Numbered from the stretch's first letter, positions 8,639 through 16,517 are shown. The stretch is DNA of 25,747 nt from an uncultured Eubacteriales bacterium (GCA_934444485.1 CAKSCN010000014.1:1-25747), one strand, 5' to 3'. The notes: generated by a model not told the origin, from the letters alone. A program made the numbers and translations.

Positions 8639-9595
8639 ATGTCAACAACCGAAACACAGGCGATTTCCGATATGCCGTCTCAGTCGGGCAGAATAATCAA
8701 GGGTGTCGGCGGACTTTACACCGTCCGCATCGGAGACTCCGTTTACACAATGAACGCAAAGGGGATTTTCCGCAAAGATAACCTCACTCCCCTCCCCGGC
8801 GACGTCGTTGACTGCACACTGCCGAGAGAGGGCGACGACAACGGCGTGATAAGTGCGATAAGGCCACGCAAGAACAGCCTTATCCGCCCGGCGTGCGCCA
8901 ACATCGACAGACTGATAATCGTCGCCTGCAAGTCGGGTCCCAAGGCGGATCTTTACACACTTGACAAATTGTCGGCGGTTGCGGTGAAGAACGGAATTGA
9001 GGTCGTTTTCGTTTTCAACAAGGCGGATGCGGACTTTCCGTCGGAGCTTGCGCAGACCTACAGGCTCTCGGGTTTTCGTGTGTTCACGGTTTCCGTGGCG
9101 GACGCCGAAAAAAGCGGTGCTTACAGCGAAGAATTTGCCGCACTTAAGCTTGCGATGCAGTGCGGAGTAAACATTTTCTCCGGTGCGTCAGGCGTCGGCA
9201 AAAGCAGTATTATCGGTCACTTGTTCCCGGAATTTGCCCCGGAAACGGGTATGCTCAGCCGCAAAATCTCACGTGGACGCCACACGACTCGTGCGACAGA
9301 GCTTTATCTTGCGGACGCAGACACCGACACATACATCGCAGACACTCCCGGTTTCAGTATGTTCGACGCCGCCGCACTCAGACTCATAGAGAAAGACGAA
9401 CTTGTATCGTGTTTTCCCGACATAGAAAAATACTCTCACGGCTGCCGTTACCGCGACTGCTCACACACAAAGGAGGGACCGGAGGACTGCACGGTAACAA
9501 AAGCGCTTGAAGAAGGACTTATTGCAAAGTCGAGACATCAGAGCTACTGCACGCTCAGAGAGGAACTCGGCAGTATAAACGAATGGGACACTTGA
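8639..9595 (+). CDS. rsgA: Ribosome small-subunit-dependent GTPase RsgA
   Basis: A 318-residue circularly permuted GTPase that acts in late maturation of the 30S subunit. An OB-fold domain (about 18-90) precedes the GTPase motifs in permuted order: G4 NKAD (127-130), G1 GASGVGKSS (182-190) and G3 DTPG (235-238). The zinc finger Cys269, Cys274, His276, Cys284 follows. ATG 8639 is eight bases after GAAAGGA. The N-terminus has about 15 extra residues compared with typical homologues, so a second ATG at 8672 is conceivable. In many Firmicutes rpe lies directly downstream; here thiN follows at 23 bases and rpe is absent. Confidence 0.96.
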   Translation: MSTTETQAISDMPSQSGRIIKGVGGLYTVRIGDSVYTMNAKGIFRKDNLTPLPGDVVDCTLPREGDDNGVISAIRPRKNSLIRPACANIDRLIIVACKSGPKADLYTLDKLSAVAVKNGIEVVFVFNKADADFPSELAQTYRLSGFRVFTVSVADAEKSGAYSEEFAALKLAMQCGVNIFSGASGVGKSSIIGHLFPEFAPETGMLSRKISRGRHTTRATELYLADADTDTYIADTPGFSMFDAAALRLIEKDELVSCFPDIEKYSHGCRYRDCSHTKEGPEDCTVTKALEEGLIAKSRHQSYCTLREELGSINEWDT

Positions 9596-9618
9596 TCCCG
9601 GAAAGGAAGGACAAAGAT

Positions 9619-10269
9619 TTGGAAAAGACAAAATGCTACATATTTGCGTGGGGAAACGAGCCTTTCTCCGCCTCAACACTCGAAACAATGCCGACCTCGG
9701 ACGATTTCCTTATAGCCGCAGACTCGGGCTGTGAAAAAATGCGCGGCTTTGGTCTCTGCCCGGACGTCGTTATAGGCGACATGGACTCATTCGACCTTGA
9801 ACGTGCGAAGAATATATATCCGTCCGCCGACTTTATCATCTATCCCCCGGAAAAGGATTGGTCGGACACAAAGCTTTGTCTCGACTACGCCATTGAAAAG
9901 GGCTTTCGCGACATCATAATGGTCGGCGGTCTCGGAGGAAGACTTGATCACACGCTTGCCAACATCAATCTCCTGCGCTACGCCTACAAAAAGGGTGTGC
10001 GCCTTGAGATAAACGACGGCAGAAACCGTGCGTTCTTCGTGAAAGACGATGACTTTTCCGTAAAGCGCACCTACAGAATGAAGTACTTCTCGGTAATTCC
10101 GTTCTCTGAAAACCTTGAGGGCGTCACCATGACGGGAGTAAAGTATCCGCTTGACAATGCCGTTGTAACAAGAGACGATGCGATAACCCTCTCGAACGAG
10201 ATAACCGACAGAGCGGCACACGTTACAATAAAGTCCGGAGAAGCGCTGGTAATAGAAAGCTCAGACTGA
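9619..10269 (+). CDS. thiN: Thiamine pyrophosphokinase
   Basis: A 216-residue enzyme that transfers pyrophosphate from ATP to thiamine, making the cofactor thiamine diphosphate. The N-terminal catalytic domain has AADSGCE (33-39), GDMDSF (53-58), the metal/ATP-binding DWSDTK (80-85) and GGLGGRLDHTLAN (103-115). The C-terminal beta domain runs from about 145 to 213. The frame is open to an ATG at 9583 that overlaps the rsgA end. A strong GAAAGGAAGG site (9601-9610) eight bases before TTG 9619 gives the usual family N-terminus, so TTG is chosen. No TPP riboswitch-like leader is apparent, consistent with expression from the operon. Confidence 0.93.
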   Translation: MEKTKCYIFAWGNEPFSASTLETMPTSDDFLIAADSGCEKMRGFGLCPDVVIGDMDSFDLERAKNIYPSADFIIYPPEKDWSDTKLCLDYAIEKGFRDIIMVGGLGGRLDHTLANINLLRYAYKKGVRLEINDGRNRAFFVKDDDFSVKRTYRMKYFSVIPFSENLEGVTMTGVKYPLDNAVVTRDDAITLSNEITDRAAHVTIKSGEALVIESSD

Positions 10270-10321
10270 CGTGTACGCAAAAATCACATAAATATGACAA
10301 ATATGAAAGGATTGAAGTATC

Positions 10322-10738
10322 ATGCTTAAAAACATACCGAAAATCATTCCCCCGGAACTCCTCAAAATACTCTGTGAGATGGGACACGGAGACGAAATAG
10401 TTATTGCAGACGGCAACTTCCCCTCCGCAAGCATGGGTCAAAGAGTCGTATACATGACCGGAAACGGTGCGACGGAGGTGCTTGAAGCCGTGCTTGAGCT
10501 TTTCCCTCTTGACACGTACCAGCAGCCGCTTTATCTTATGGCGGTAATGCCCGGCGACACCGTAAAAACTCCCATATGGGACGAGTACAAAAAGGTCGCC
10601 GCAAAACACACCGACAGAGGTTTTGAAGAAATCGAACGTTTTGCGTTTTACGAGCGTGCAAAGAAAGCTTATGCCGTCATCGCAACGGGCGAGAGTGCGC
10701 TTTACGCCAATATCATTCTGAAAAAGGGCTGCTGTTAA
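10322..10738 (+). CDS. fucU: RbsD/FucU-type sugar mutarotase
   Basis: A 138-residue protein of the RbsD/FucU family, which interconverts anomers of sugars such as fucose or ribose so that later enzymes can use them. Signature residues are GHGDEI with His22 (21-26), IADGNFP (28-34, Asp30) and the C-terminal TGESALYANIILKKG (122-136), including Tyr128 and Asn130. These resemble FucU more than RbsD, so an L-fucose-like substrate is favoured but not proven. ATG 10322 follows GAAAGGA by ten bases. It begins a four-gene catabolic-looking block after thiN, in place of a sugar transporter or kinase operon. No promoter consensus was recognised in the 52-base gap before it. Confidence 0.85.
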   Translation: MLKNIPKIIPPELLKILCEMGHGDEIVIADGNFPSASMGQRVVYMTGNGATEVLEAVLELFPLDTYQQPLYLMAVMPGDTVKTPIWDEYKKVAAKHTDRGFEEIERFAFYERAKKAYAVIATGESALYANIILKKGCC

Positions 10739-10767
10739 CCGTTGCGGCAGTACATATGGTGAATAGT

Positions 10768-11616
10768 ATGAAGTGTTACGATATTGCAATTCTCGGCACG
10801 ACTATGTTTGCCGCCGGAATCATTCAGAGTCTTTCCGAAGAAAAAAGGAAGGACTGCATTGTAATCGAAAGCTCCTTCGGTTACGCCTCCGACTTTGTTC
10901 CCTCAATGAAGGCGTCCCCTCTCGGCAAGCCCGTCGCAGAACTTTCGTTCAGCACGAGGACAGCGGAACTTCTCGGCTCGCTTGTTGAAAAGGGAATGAT
11001 AAGCTCCGACGGAAGAATTCACGTGATACCGTTTTCGTTTGTCTGCTCGACTCTTCTTTCGGGGTGCGGCAAGGTGCTTTTAGGTACGTCGGTTACCTCC
11101 GTCGAGAAAAGCCGTGACGACAAAGATCTCTGCGTCATCAAATACGTAAACTCCGCCGGCTTAGACTCGGTGTGTGCGTCAAAGGTTATCGACACGACAA
11201 ATCTCGGCTTCATGCGCTCGTATGAGGGGTTGAGACTAACCGAAAACTCCGACGCAAAAAAGTACTTCTGTGCAAGCCTCGTAAAGTACTCCGACGACGC
11301 AAAGGACATCTCCCTTTTCTCCGACAGCGAGGGCGAAGCGGTTGCGGTAAGAGGCGCTTTGGAGGACGAATACATACTCAAGCTCAGCGTCCCGGAGAAT
11401 GCGGATTTTGCCAAGGCACGTGAGCTTATGGCGGCAAAGTGGGCGTACCTTTCGGAAAATGAGTTTGCCGGCTGGCGGATTGGTGCGGTCGCTTCGGCGT
11501 TTGAATACGACTACCCAACCGTAAAGCACATCGAAAAAAATCTGTACACATTCGTGCCGTCAACATCCTACGGTGACCCTGTAAGCGCATTCGAGGGGGG
11601 ATACAAATGCTTTTGA
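10768..11616 (+). CDS. Degenerate FAD-fold protein, partner of the downstream oxidoreductase
   Basis: A 282-residue protein with no confident family name. The N-terminus KCYDIAILGTT followed by IVIES looks like the first beta-alpha-beta unit of a dinucleotide fold, but the usual GxGxxG is reduced to GTTMFAA. A segment VIDTTN (near 142) aligns with VIDSTGN (161-167) of the next gene, and the end (VPSTSYGDPVSAFEGG) resembles the FAD-contacting C-terminus of flavoproteins. I infer a divergent paralogue of the FAD_oxidored fold, perhaps a non-catalytic subunit. An ATG at 10756 is also in frame; 10768 is preferred because GGTGA precedes it by five bases. It overlaps the next gene by ten bases, suggesting coupled translation. 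Confidence 0.72.
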   Translation: MKCYDIAILGTTMFAAGIIQSLSEEKRKDCIVIESSFGYASDFVPSMKASPLGKPVAELSFSTRTAELLGSLVEKGMISSDGRIHVIPFSFVCSTLLSGCGKVLLGTSVTSVEKSRDDKDLCVIKYVNSAGLDSVCASKVIDTTNLGFMRSYEGLRLTENSDAKKYFCASLVKYSDDAKDISLFSDSEGEAVAVRGALEDEYILKLSVPENADFAKARELMAAKWAYLSENEFAGWRIGAVASAFEYDYPTVKHIEKNLYTFVPSTSYGDPVSAFEGGYKCF

Positions 11617-13433
11617 CATACATTGAAAACAAACGGCTTATCCGTGAAGAATACAGCGGAAAATTTGACCGTGAATGCGATATACTCGTTGTCGGTCTCG
11701 GCACTGCCGGAGCATTGGCGGCAATCTGTGCGGCAGAGAGCGGACTTCACACAATAGGCGTCGAGAAAGCGACCGCAATGGGCGGCATGGGAACTCTCGC
11801 CTGCGTTTGGGACTACTACTACGGTTCAAGCGGCGGTGAGTACGAAGACATTGACAGGCGCAGTCTCGAGGTAACGGAAAACGAACACTATCTCCCGGTC
11901 GGCAATCCGAAGATATGCATAAACGGCGCAGTAAAGCAGCAGCTCATGGAAAGCGATGCAGTGAGAAACGGCTGTCGTCTCATATACGACGCAAGCGTAT
12001 GCGGTGTGTTTGTCGGAGACGGCGAAAAGGTATGCGGCGTACGTGTTTTCCATGACGGCAGCTTTGTCGATATAGGTGCAAAGGTCGTTATCGACTCAAC
12101 AGGAAATGCGACGGTATGCCGTTTTGCAGGATGTAAATTCAGCGGCGGACGCAAGTTCGACAACATATACATGAACGCTTCAAAGCCTGTCGTAGCATTG
12201 AAACGCAGCTGCGCAAGAGGCGAATGGGGCATGGGCGGACGCATTGACGGTGTTTCTCCGGACGATGTGACAAAGGCAATCACAAACGGTATAGTGACAG
12301 GTATTCTTGCAAGGCAGCACTTTACATCCGATGGTCGTGCGCTCTTTGACGGTGCGCTTCTCGGTGTGCGTGAGTCGCCCAATATAATTGCCGACGAGAT
12401 ATACACTCTCGGGGACTACCGCCGTGGAAAACCGCAGAAAGATGTGCTTATGTACGCCTGCGGACCTCTTGACTGCACGAACTGCGACACCGCTTTCGAG
12501 GACGACGAATCACAGAATTACCGTGTTCTCTGCAACCTTGCCGACTACGGCTTCTCTCTCGGAGTTTCCCGTGACATGATGCTTCCGAGAGGTAAGGAGG
12601 GGATAATTGTCGCCTGCCGTGCGGTCGGAGTCGATCACACTCTTGCCGGAATGCTCCGCATGAAAAAGGATATGCAGAAAATGGGCGAAGCGGCGGCGGT
12701 GCTTGCAAGCGAATCGATAAAGCAGGGAAAAACGCTGCGTGAAACAGACCTTGCGCCCGTCATTAAGCATCTTTCGGAAACCGGCTGTTATGACAAGGCA
12801 AATGACATGGGGCTGTGTTTTCTCGAAAAACAGTACATATACACGCCGAGAGTTCTTGCGGCAAACAAGGCTGAGCTCGAAAAGGCGTTTGAAAGCGACG
12901 AACCGGGACTCGGAGTGTGGAGTTACATATCGGGTAACGCAAAGGTAAGCGACTCCGAAATGACAGAGCTTCTCGGTGCGGAGAAAAAGAACGTGCGCTA
13001 CGGTGCGGCACTTTGTCTCGGTATCATTGGTCATCATGAGGCATTGACGGTAATCCGTGAAATGTTCGCCGACACATATCCCCTTGCAAATGTTCCCGGA
13101 AAGGTAAGCAGTCCGTGGGCAAGCTTCTATCCGTCCGACATTCAGGCGATAATTCTTCTCGGACGTTTTGCGGACAAAGAGTCTGCCGAAGAGCTTCTCG
13201 AAATTGTACGTGACGGCGGACGCAAAAGGGCGGCGCACTTTACCGAAACCAAACACTCGGTCGCAAAGCCTGTGCAGTACTTTGAATATGCCGCAAAAGC
13301 GGTGCTTGACATTGCCGAAAAGCACGGCGACAGCGCTCTCAAAAGCGAACTCAAATACGCACTCTCCTCATCGGATATTCTCAAAGGCGGCGACTATCTC
13401 GACTCCGTGAAAAAATTTGAAGGTAAGCTTTGA
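11607..13433 (+). CDS. FAD-dependent oxidoreductase with C-terminal HEAT-like region
   Basis: A 608-residue flavoprotein of the FAD_oxidored (PF12831-type) group. The FAD-binding fold begins with CDILVVGLGTAGALAA (24-39, GxGxxG) and VEK (52-54), continues with AMGGMGT (57-63) and the VIDSTGN segment (161-167), and closes at about 325-375 with the CRAVGVDHT to GEAAAVLA region. Residues about 445-590 contain helical pairs such as VRYGAALCLGIIG and DIQAIILLGRFAD, reminiscent of HEAT repeats. The substrate is unknown; the neighbouring FucU-like mutarotase suggests a sugar or sugar-derived compound. ATG 11607 follows a strong GAGGGGGG site. No signal peptide is seen, so the enzyme should be cytoplasmic. 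Confidence 0.88.
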   Translation: MLLTYIENKRLIREEYSGKFDRECDILVVGLGTAGALAAICAAESGLHTIGVEKATAMGGMGTLACVWDYYYGSSGGEYEDIDRRSLEVTENEHYLPVGNPKICINGAVKQQLMESDAVRNGCRLIYDASVCGVFVGDGEKVCGVRVFHDGSFVDIGAKVVIDSTGNATVCRFAGCKFSGGRKFDNIYMNASKPVVALKRSCARGEWGMGGRIDGVSPDDVTKAITNGIVTGILARQHFTSDGRALFDGALLGVRESPNIIADEIYTLGDYRRGKPQKDVLMYACGPLDCTNCDTAFEDDESQNYRVLCNLADYGFSLGVSRDMMLPRGKEGIIVACRAVGVDHTLAGMLRMKKDMQKMGEAAAVLASESIKQGKTLRETDLAPVIKHLSETGCYDKANDMGLCFLEKQYIYTPRVLAANKAELEKAFESDEPGLGVWSYISGNAKVSDSEMTELLGAEKKNVRYGAALCLGIIGHHEALTVIREMFADTYPLANVPGKVSSPWASFYPSDIQAIILLGRFADKESAEELLEIVRDGGRKRAAHFTETKHSVAKPVQYFEYAAKAVLDIAEKHGDSALKSELKYALSSSDILKGGDYLDSVKKFEGKL

Positions 13434-13456
13434 TATCAAAGCGGAAAGGAAACATT

Positions 13457-14941
13457 ATGTTTGAAAGAATCTCTCCCGAACAGGCAGGTGTATCGTCAAA
13501 GGCAGTGCTCAAATTCATAAAGACGCTTGAAAAGTACAGATTCAACACGCACAGCATAATCATGGCGAGAGGCGACAAAATCTTCTCCGAATGCTACTAC
13601 GCCCCCTTTGACCGCAATTTCAAGCACAGAATGTATTCAGTATCGAAGAGCTTTGTGTCGGTTGCGGTGGGACTTCTCGTCGAAGACGGCAAAATAAGCC
13701 TTGACGACACGCTTATGTCGTATCTTCCCGAATACACGGAAAAGGCAAAGGAAGCAGGAAACTTCGAGTATCTGAACGCCATGACAATAAGGGATATGCT
13801 CGAAATGCAGACCTGCAAGGGCAACTCACGTATTGACTGGTTTGCGGCTAAGCTTCCCGACAGAGTGGACGTCTACTTCAAAAAGGGTTACGACAGACCC
13901 TCCGGCATGATTTTCAACTACGACAGCCCCGGCTCGTATATGCTCGGAGTTATTGTCGAGAGAATAACCGGGAAACCTTTCCTCGATTTTATGAAGGAGC
14001 GTTTTCTCGAAAAGTGCGGCTTTTCCTCCGACGCCTACTGTCTCAAGTGTCCCGGCGGTCACTCGTTCGGAGACTCGGGAGTTATGTGTACGGCGAGAGA
14101 TCTTCTCATTTTCGCACGCTTCGTAATGAACGGCGGCACATGGGAGGGCGTCCGCTACATGGACGAGGGTTATCTTCGTGAAGCAACCTCGAGAAGGACG
14201 GCAAACGAGGTGAGAGATATAGTTACCTACGACTCTCTCGGCTACGGATATCAAATCTGGAAAGCCCCCCGTGATGGCTTTGCGTTCGTCGGAATGGGCG
14301 ATCAGTTTGCGATATGCGACCCGAAAACCGATTTTATTTTCATCATAAACTCCGACGATCAGGGTTACACCAACTCAAGACCTATCCTCTATCATGCGCT
14401 TTACGACTACATAGTCGAGGAACTTGGGGAATCTCTACCCGAGGACAAAAAGGCATACGGTGAGCTTCTCGAATACGAAAAGATGCGCAAGCTCAACATT
14501 GCAAGAGGCAGTATCTCAAGTGCGTATGCCGACACAGTAAACGGAGTAACGTTCAATCTCGAACCGAATCCCATGGGAATCACTCATTTCAAGCTCAGCT
14601 TCGACGGCGACGAGGGTGTGTTCTCCTACACAAATGCGCAGGGCGGCAAAGAGCTTCGCTTCGGCTTCGGCAAGAACGTGTTCGGAATATTCCCCCAGAC
14701 GGGTTACTCCGACATGGTGAGCGGCGAGGACTGTCCCGGAAACACATACAAGTGTGCGGTATCCGCCGAATGGCAGGAGGAAAAGAAGCTTCACCTCAAG
14801 GTGCAGATAATCGACAAATGTTTCGGACTTCTCGATATACTCTTCTCTTTCAGGGACGAAAAGGTTCTTGTTGCGATGGAAAAGACCGCCAAGAACTTCC
14901 TCGACGAATACACCGGCTTTGCCAACGGCAAGAGAGCTTAA
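13457..14941 (+). CDS. Beta-lactamase-fold serine hydrolase
   Basis: A 494-residue serine hydrolase of the class C beta-lactamase/penicillin-binding fold (PF00144 type), related to esterases, D-aminopeptidases and 6-aminohexanoate-dimer hydrolases. The catalytic SxxK is SVSK (Ser61, Lys64), the second motif is Tyr155-Asp-Ser157 in NYDSPGSYM, and a GMGDQF segment (279-284) occupies the place of the usual KTG/HGG loop. Residues after about 360 form a beta-rich C-terminal domain. No signal peptide or membrane segment is visible, so it is not an ordinary secreted beta-lactamase. ATG 13457 follows GGAAAGGA by six bases; an upstream TTG overlapping the previous stop is rejected. It is the last gene of the + run. 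Confidence 0.9.
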   Translation: MFERISPEQAGVSSKAVLKFIKTLEKYRFNTHSIIMARGDKIFSECYYAPFDRNFKHRMYSVSKSFVSVAVGLLVEDGKISLDDTLMSYLPEYTEKAKEAGNFEYLNAMTIRDMLEMQTCKGNSRIDWFAAKLPDRVDVYFKKGYDRPSGMIFNYDSPGSYMLGVIVERITGKPFLDFMKERFLEKCGFSSDAYCLKCPGGHSFGDSGVMCTARDLLIFARFVMNGGTWEGVRYMDEGYLREATSRRTANEVRDIVTYDSLGYGYQIWKAPRDGFAFVGMGDQFAICDPKTDFIFIINSDDQGYTNSRPILYHALYDYIVEELGESLPEDKKAYGELLEYEKMRKLNIARGSISSAYADTVNGVTFNLEPNPMGITHFKLSFDGDEGVFSYTNAQGGKELRFGFGKNVFGIFPQTGYSDMVSGEDCPGNTYKCAVSAEWQEEKKLHLKVQIIDKCFGLLDILFSFRDEKVLVAMEKTAKNFLDEYTGFANGKRA

Positions 14942-14965
14942 CTGTCACGTAAATATAAACGAAAA

Positions 14966-15005
14966 CGGGGACTGTACTTTAAAGGTACGATCCCCGCATT
15001 TTTTT
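14966..15005 (+). terminator. Rho-independent terminator, bidirectional
   Basis: CGGGGA and TCCCCG (14966-14996) form the base of a hairpin continued by GTAC/GTAC with a two-base mismatch. On the + strand it is followed by seven T residues ending at 15005. Read on the minus strand the same hairpin is followed by a TTTTCGTTT tract, so it can also end the converging anti-sigma transcript. It marks the boundary between the + strand operon and the - strand genes. Confidence 0.85.
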
Positions 15006-15016
15006 ATATATCCGTA

Positions 15017-15868
15017 TTATTTCTTTGCCGATATGATTTCCTTTGCCATTTCGACAAGCTCGTCGGACGAAATATCATTTACTCCGAACACGAAGAGACG
15101 ATATGAGATACCGTCGGCGTTCCACATTGCCGAGGTGCAGTTGATTTCCGACTTTACAGGTCTTGCGTTTTCTCCTTCAAAGTTCTCTTTATTGACACTG
15201 CTGAAGAAGTATGTTCCCTCCTCTTCAAGCTTTACGTCCTCTTCGGTCATGACGTAATCCTCCGGAACAAGAAGCATAATCTGCTCGGACTTGTAAATAT
15301 CCGTTCCATCGTAAGTTTCGGCGAATGTGGCTTTGTCTCCTTTCAGATACTGTGAATACGACATATCGTCTTCGTACTCTTTTTCTATATTGAGGGTGAT
15401 TTCACGGTCGCCGTTTTTATAAGTAATGTCAATTCCGTAAAACAAGGGCGAGTCGGTTCCGTCGTCGTAGACGTCGTAGTTATTTATCTTTGCTGCACCG
15501 TCAAAGATATAGTCGTTCGAGAAGCTTTCGGGGATTTCGTAACCGAGGTCAAATCCGAATTTCTTCTCAAACCTTTCGTCCTGCGGCATTTTTTCGTAAG
15601 ACTTATACGTGTAGCCCGACGACGACCAGCCGATACGGGAGCTTTTGGTTCTCGCCCCTCCGGCGAATACTGCGCCCGTGAGAAGCAGTACGGCAGCGGC
15701 AAACGCCAAAGCTTTTTTCCAGGTAAAAAATGATTTATTCATGGTATTCCTCTCTTTCGTTTCATCATGTTCGGTTCTCTCCTGAAGCGTCTCCAGAGTG
15801 TCCGCTATCCTTTTTGAAAACGATTCCGGAGGCAACGGGTAAAGTTCGTCAAGCTTTCGGTTTTTCAT
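15017..15868 (-). CDS. Membrane-anchored putative anti-sigma factor
   Basis: A 283-residue protein, encoded 25 bases after the ECF sigma gene. It has a short charged cytoplasmic N-terminus (1-50), a single membrane helix (about 52-70) and an exported domain of about 210 residues with no recognised family. The topology and position are typical of anti-sigma factors that hold an ECF sigma at the membrane. No zinc-binding HxxxCxxC motif is present, so it is not a classical ZAS-type anti-sigma; the sigma-binding region would be the N-terminal 50 residues. The function is inferred from context. ATG follows a GAAAGGA site at an 11-base distance. Confidence 0.72.
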   Translation of the reverse strand: MKNRKLDELYPLPPESFSKRIADTLETLQERTEHDETKERNTMNKSFFTWKKALAFAAAVLLLTGAVFAGGARTKSSRIGWSSSGYTYKSYEKMPQDERFEKKFGFDLGYEIPESFSNDYIFDGAAKINNYDVYDDGTDSPLFYGIDITYKNGDREITLNIEKEYEDDMSYSQYLKGDKATFAETYDGTDIYKSEQIMLLVPEDYVMTEEDVKLEEEGTYFFSSVNKENFEGENARPVKSEINCTSAMWNADGISYRLFVFGVNDISSDELVEMAKEIISAKK

Positions 15869-15893
15869 ATTCTGCTCATTCCTTTCTTATTTC

Positions 15894-16373
15894 TTACTCC
15901 GACAAATACTCCTTGAGCTTTTTTCTCGCACGTGAAAGTCTGCTTTTGACCGTTCCGCAGGGAATTCCCGTCATCTGCGCTGTTTCCTCGACGTTATAGC
16001 CCTCTATGTAGTAAAGCACCACGGCAAGCCGAAGCTCTTCGTCAAGGCTGTCAACCGCTTTTCTTACGGCATAACGCTCTGCGTAGTCGTCGCCGCTTTC
16101 GTCCGACGGTATATTCTCTGCGATTTCCTCGTCATACGGCAGAAGCCGTCCGTACTTACGCTTATACATTTTGCATTCGTTTATGAGTATTCTCGTCAGC
16201 CATGTTCGGAAATAGTTCCCGTTCTTCAATCCGTCAAGGCTCTGCCATGCGGCGAGTATTGCGTTTGCGACGGCGTCCTCACAGTACGAATCGTTTCCGA
16301 GAATGCACTTTGCCGTTCGGTACAGCGTTTTTTCGCATTCCTTTACCTTATCGGCAAACTCCGTTTTTTCCAT
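15894..16373 (-). CDS. ECF-type RNA polymerase sigma factor
   Basis: A 159-residue sigma-70 family protein with only regions 2 and 4, as in the extracytoplasmic function group. Region 2 covers about 8-73 (with EDAVANAILAAW and RTWLTRILINECK), and region 4 about 103-155, including the helix-turn-helix NVEETAQMTGIPCGTVKSRLSRARKKL in two blocks (127-153). A TTG at 16391 extends the frame, but a GAAAGGA site lies seven bases before the ATG at 16373, which is therefore the start. It is co-transcribed with the membrane protein just downstream, presumably its anti-sigma factor, and probably responds to an envelope signal. Confidence 0.94.
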   Translation of the reverse strand: MEKTEFADKVKECEKTLYRTAKCILGNDSYCEDAVANAILAAWQSLDGLKNGNYFRTWLTRILINECKMYKRKYGRLLPYDEEIAENIPSDESGDDYAERYAVRKAVDSLDEELRLAVVLYYIEGYNVEETAQMTGIPCGTVKSRLSRARKKLKEYLSE

Positions 16374-16440
16374 TCCGTTTTCCTTTCGCAAATTCTTCGT
16401 TTTGGTAACAAGCCGAGTACTCTTTTTCTCATTACGTCAA

Positions 16441-16469
16441 TTAGATGAACCGGTGCGCCGTTCGGTTCA
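16441..16469 (-). promoter_or_regulatory. Candidate ECF promoter with inverted repeat
   Basis: Upstream of the sigma gene, reading on the minus strand, TGAACC (16469-16464) is followed after 17 bases by ATCTAA (16446-16441), which is the spacing of an ECF-type promoter. The two 7-bp arms TGAACCG and CGGTTCA (16446-16452 and 16463-16469) form a perfect inverted repeat across the -35 and the spacer. Autoregulation by the encoded sigma factor is a common arrangement, but the target consensus of this sigma is unknown. No convincing sigma-A promoter was seen in the same gap. Confidence 0.38.
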
Positions 16470-16477
16470 CGCAGAAT

Positions 16478-16506
16478 AAAAAAAAGTCCCCCAAATTCGG
16501 AGGACT
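16478..16506 (-). terminator. Rho-independent terminator of the duplicated-domain gene
   Basis: On the minus strand AGTCCTCC and GGGGGACT pair in an eight-base stem (16506-16499 with 16492-16485, one G-U pair) around a six-base loop, followed by a run of eight T residues. It lies 12 bases beyond the stop of the gene ending at 16518. Confidence 0.88.
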
Positions 16507-16517
16507 TACATTTTCTG

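Noticed and set aside
9596..9620. TPP riboswitch controlling thiN
   Set aside because: Only 23 bases separate rsgA and thiN, too short for a riboswitch, and none of its conserved elements are seen.
10768..11616. Frameshifted or truncated copy of the FAD oxidoreductase
   Set aside because: The small protein keeps both a fold-like N-terminus and C-terminus, an uninterrupted frame and coupling to the next gene, so it looks like a maintained divergent gene rather than debris.
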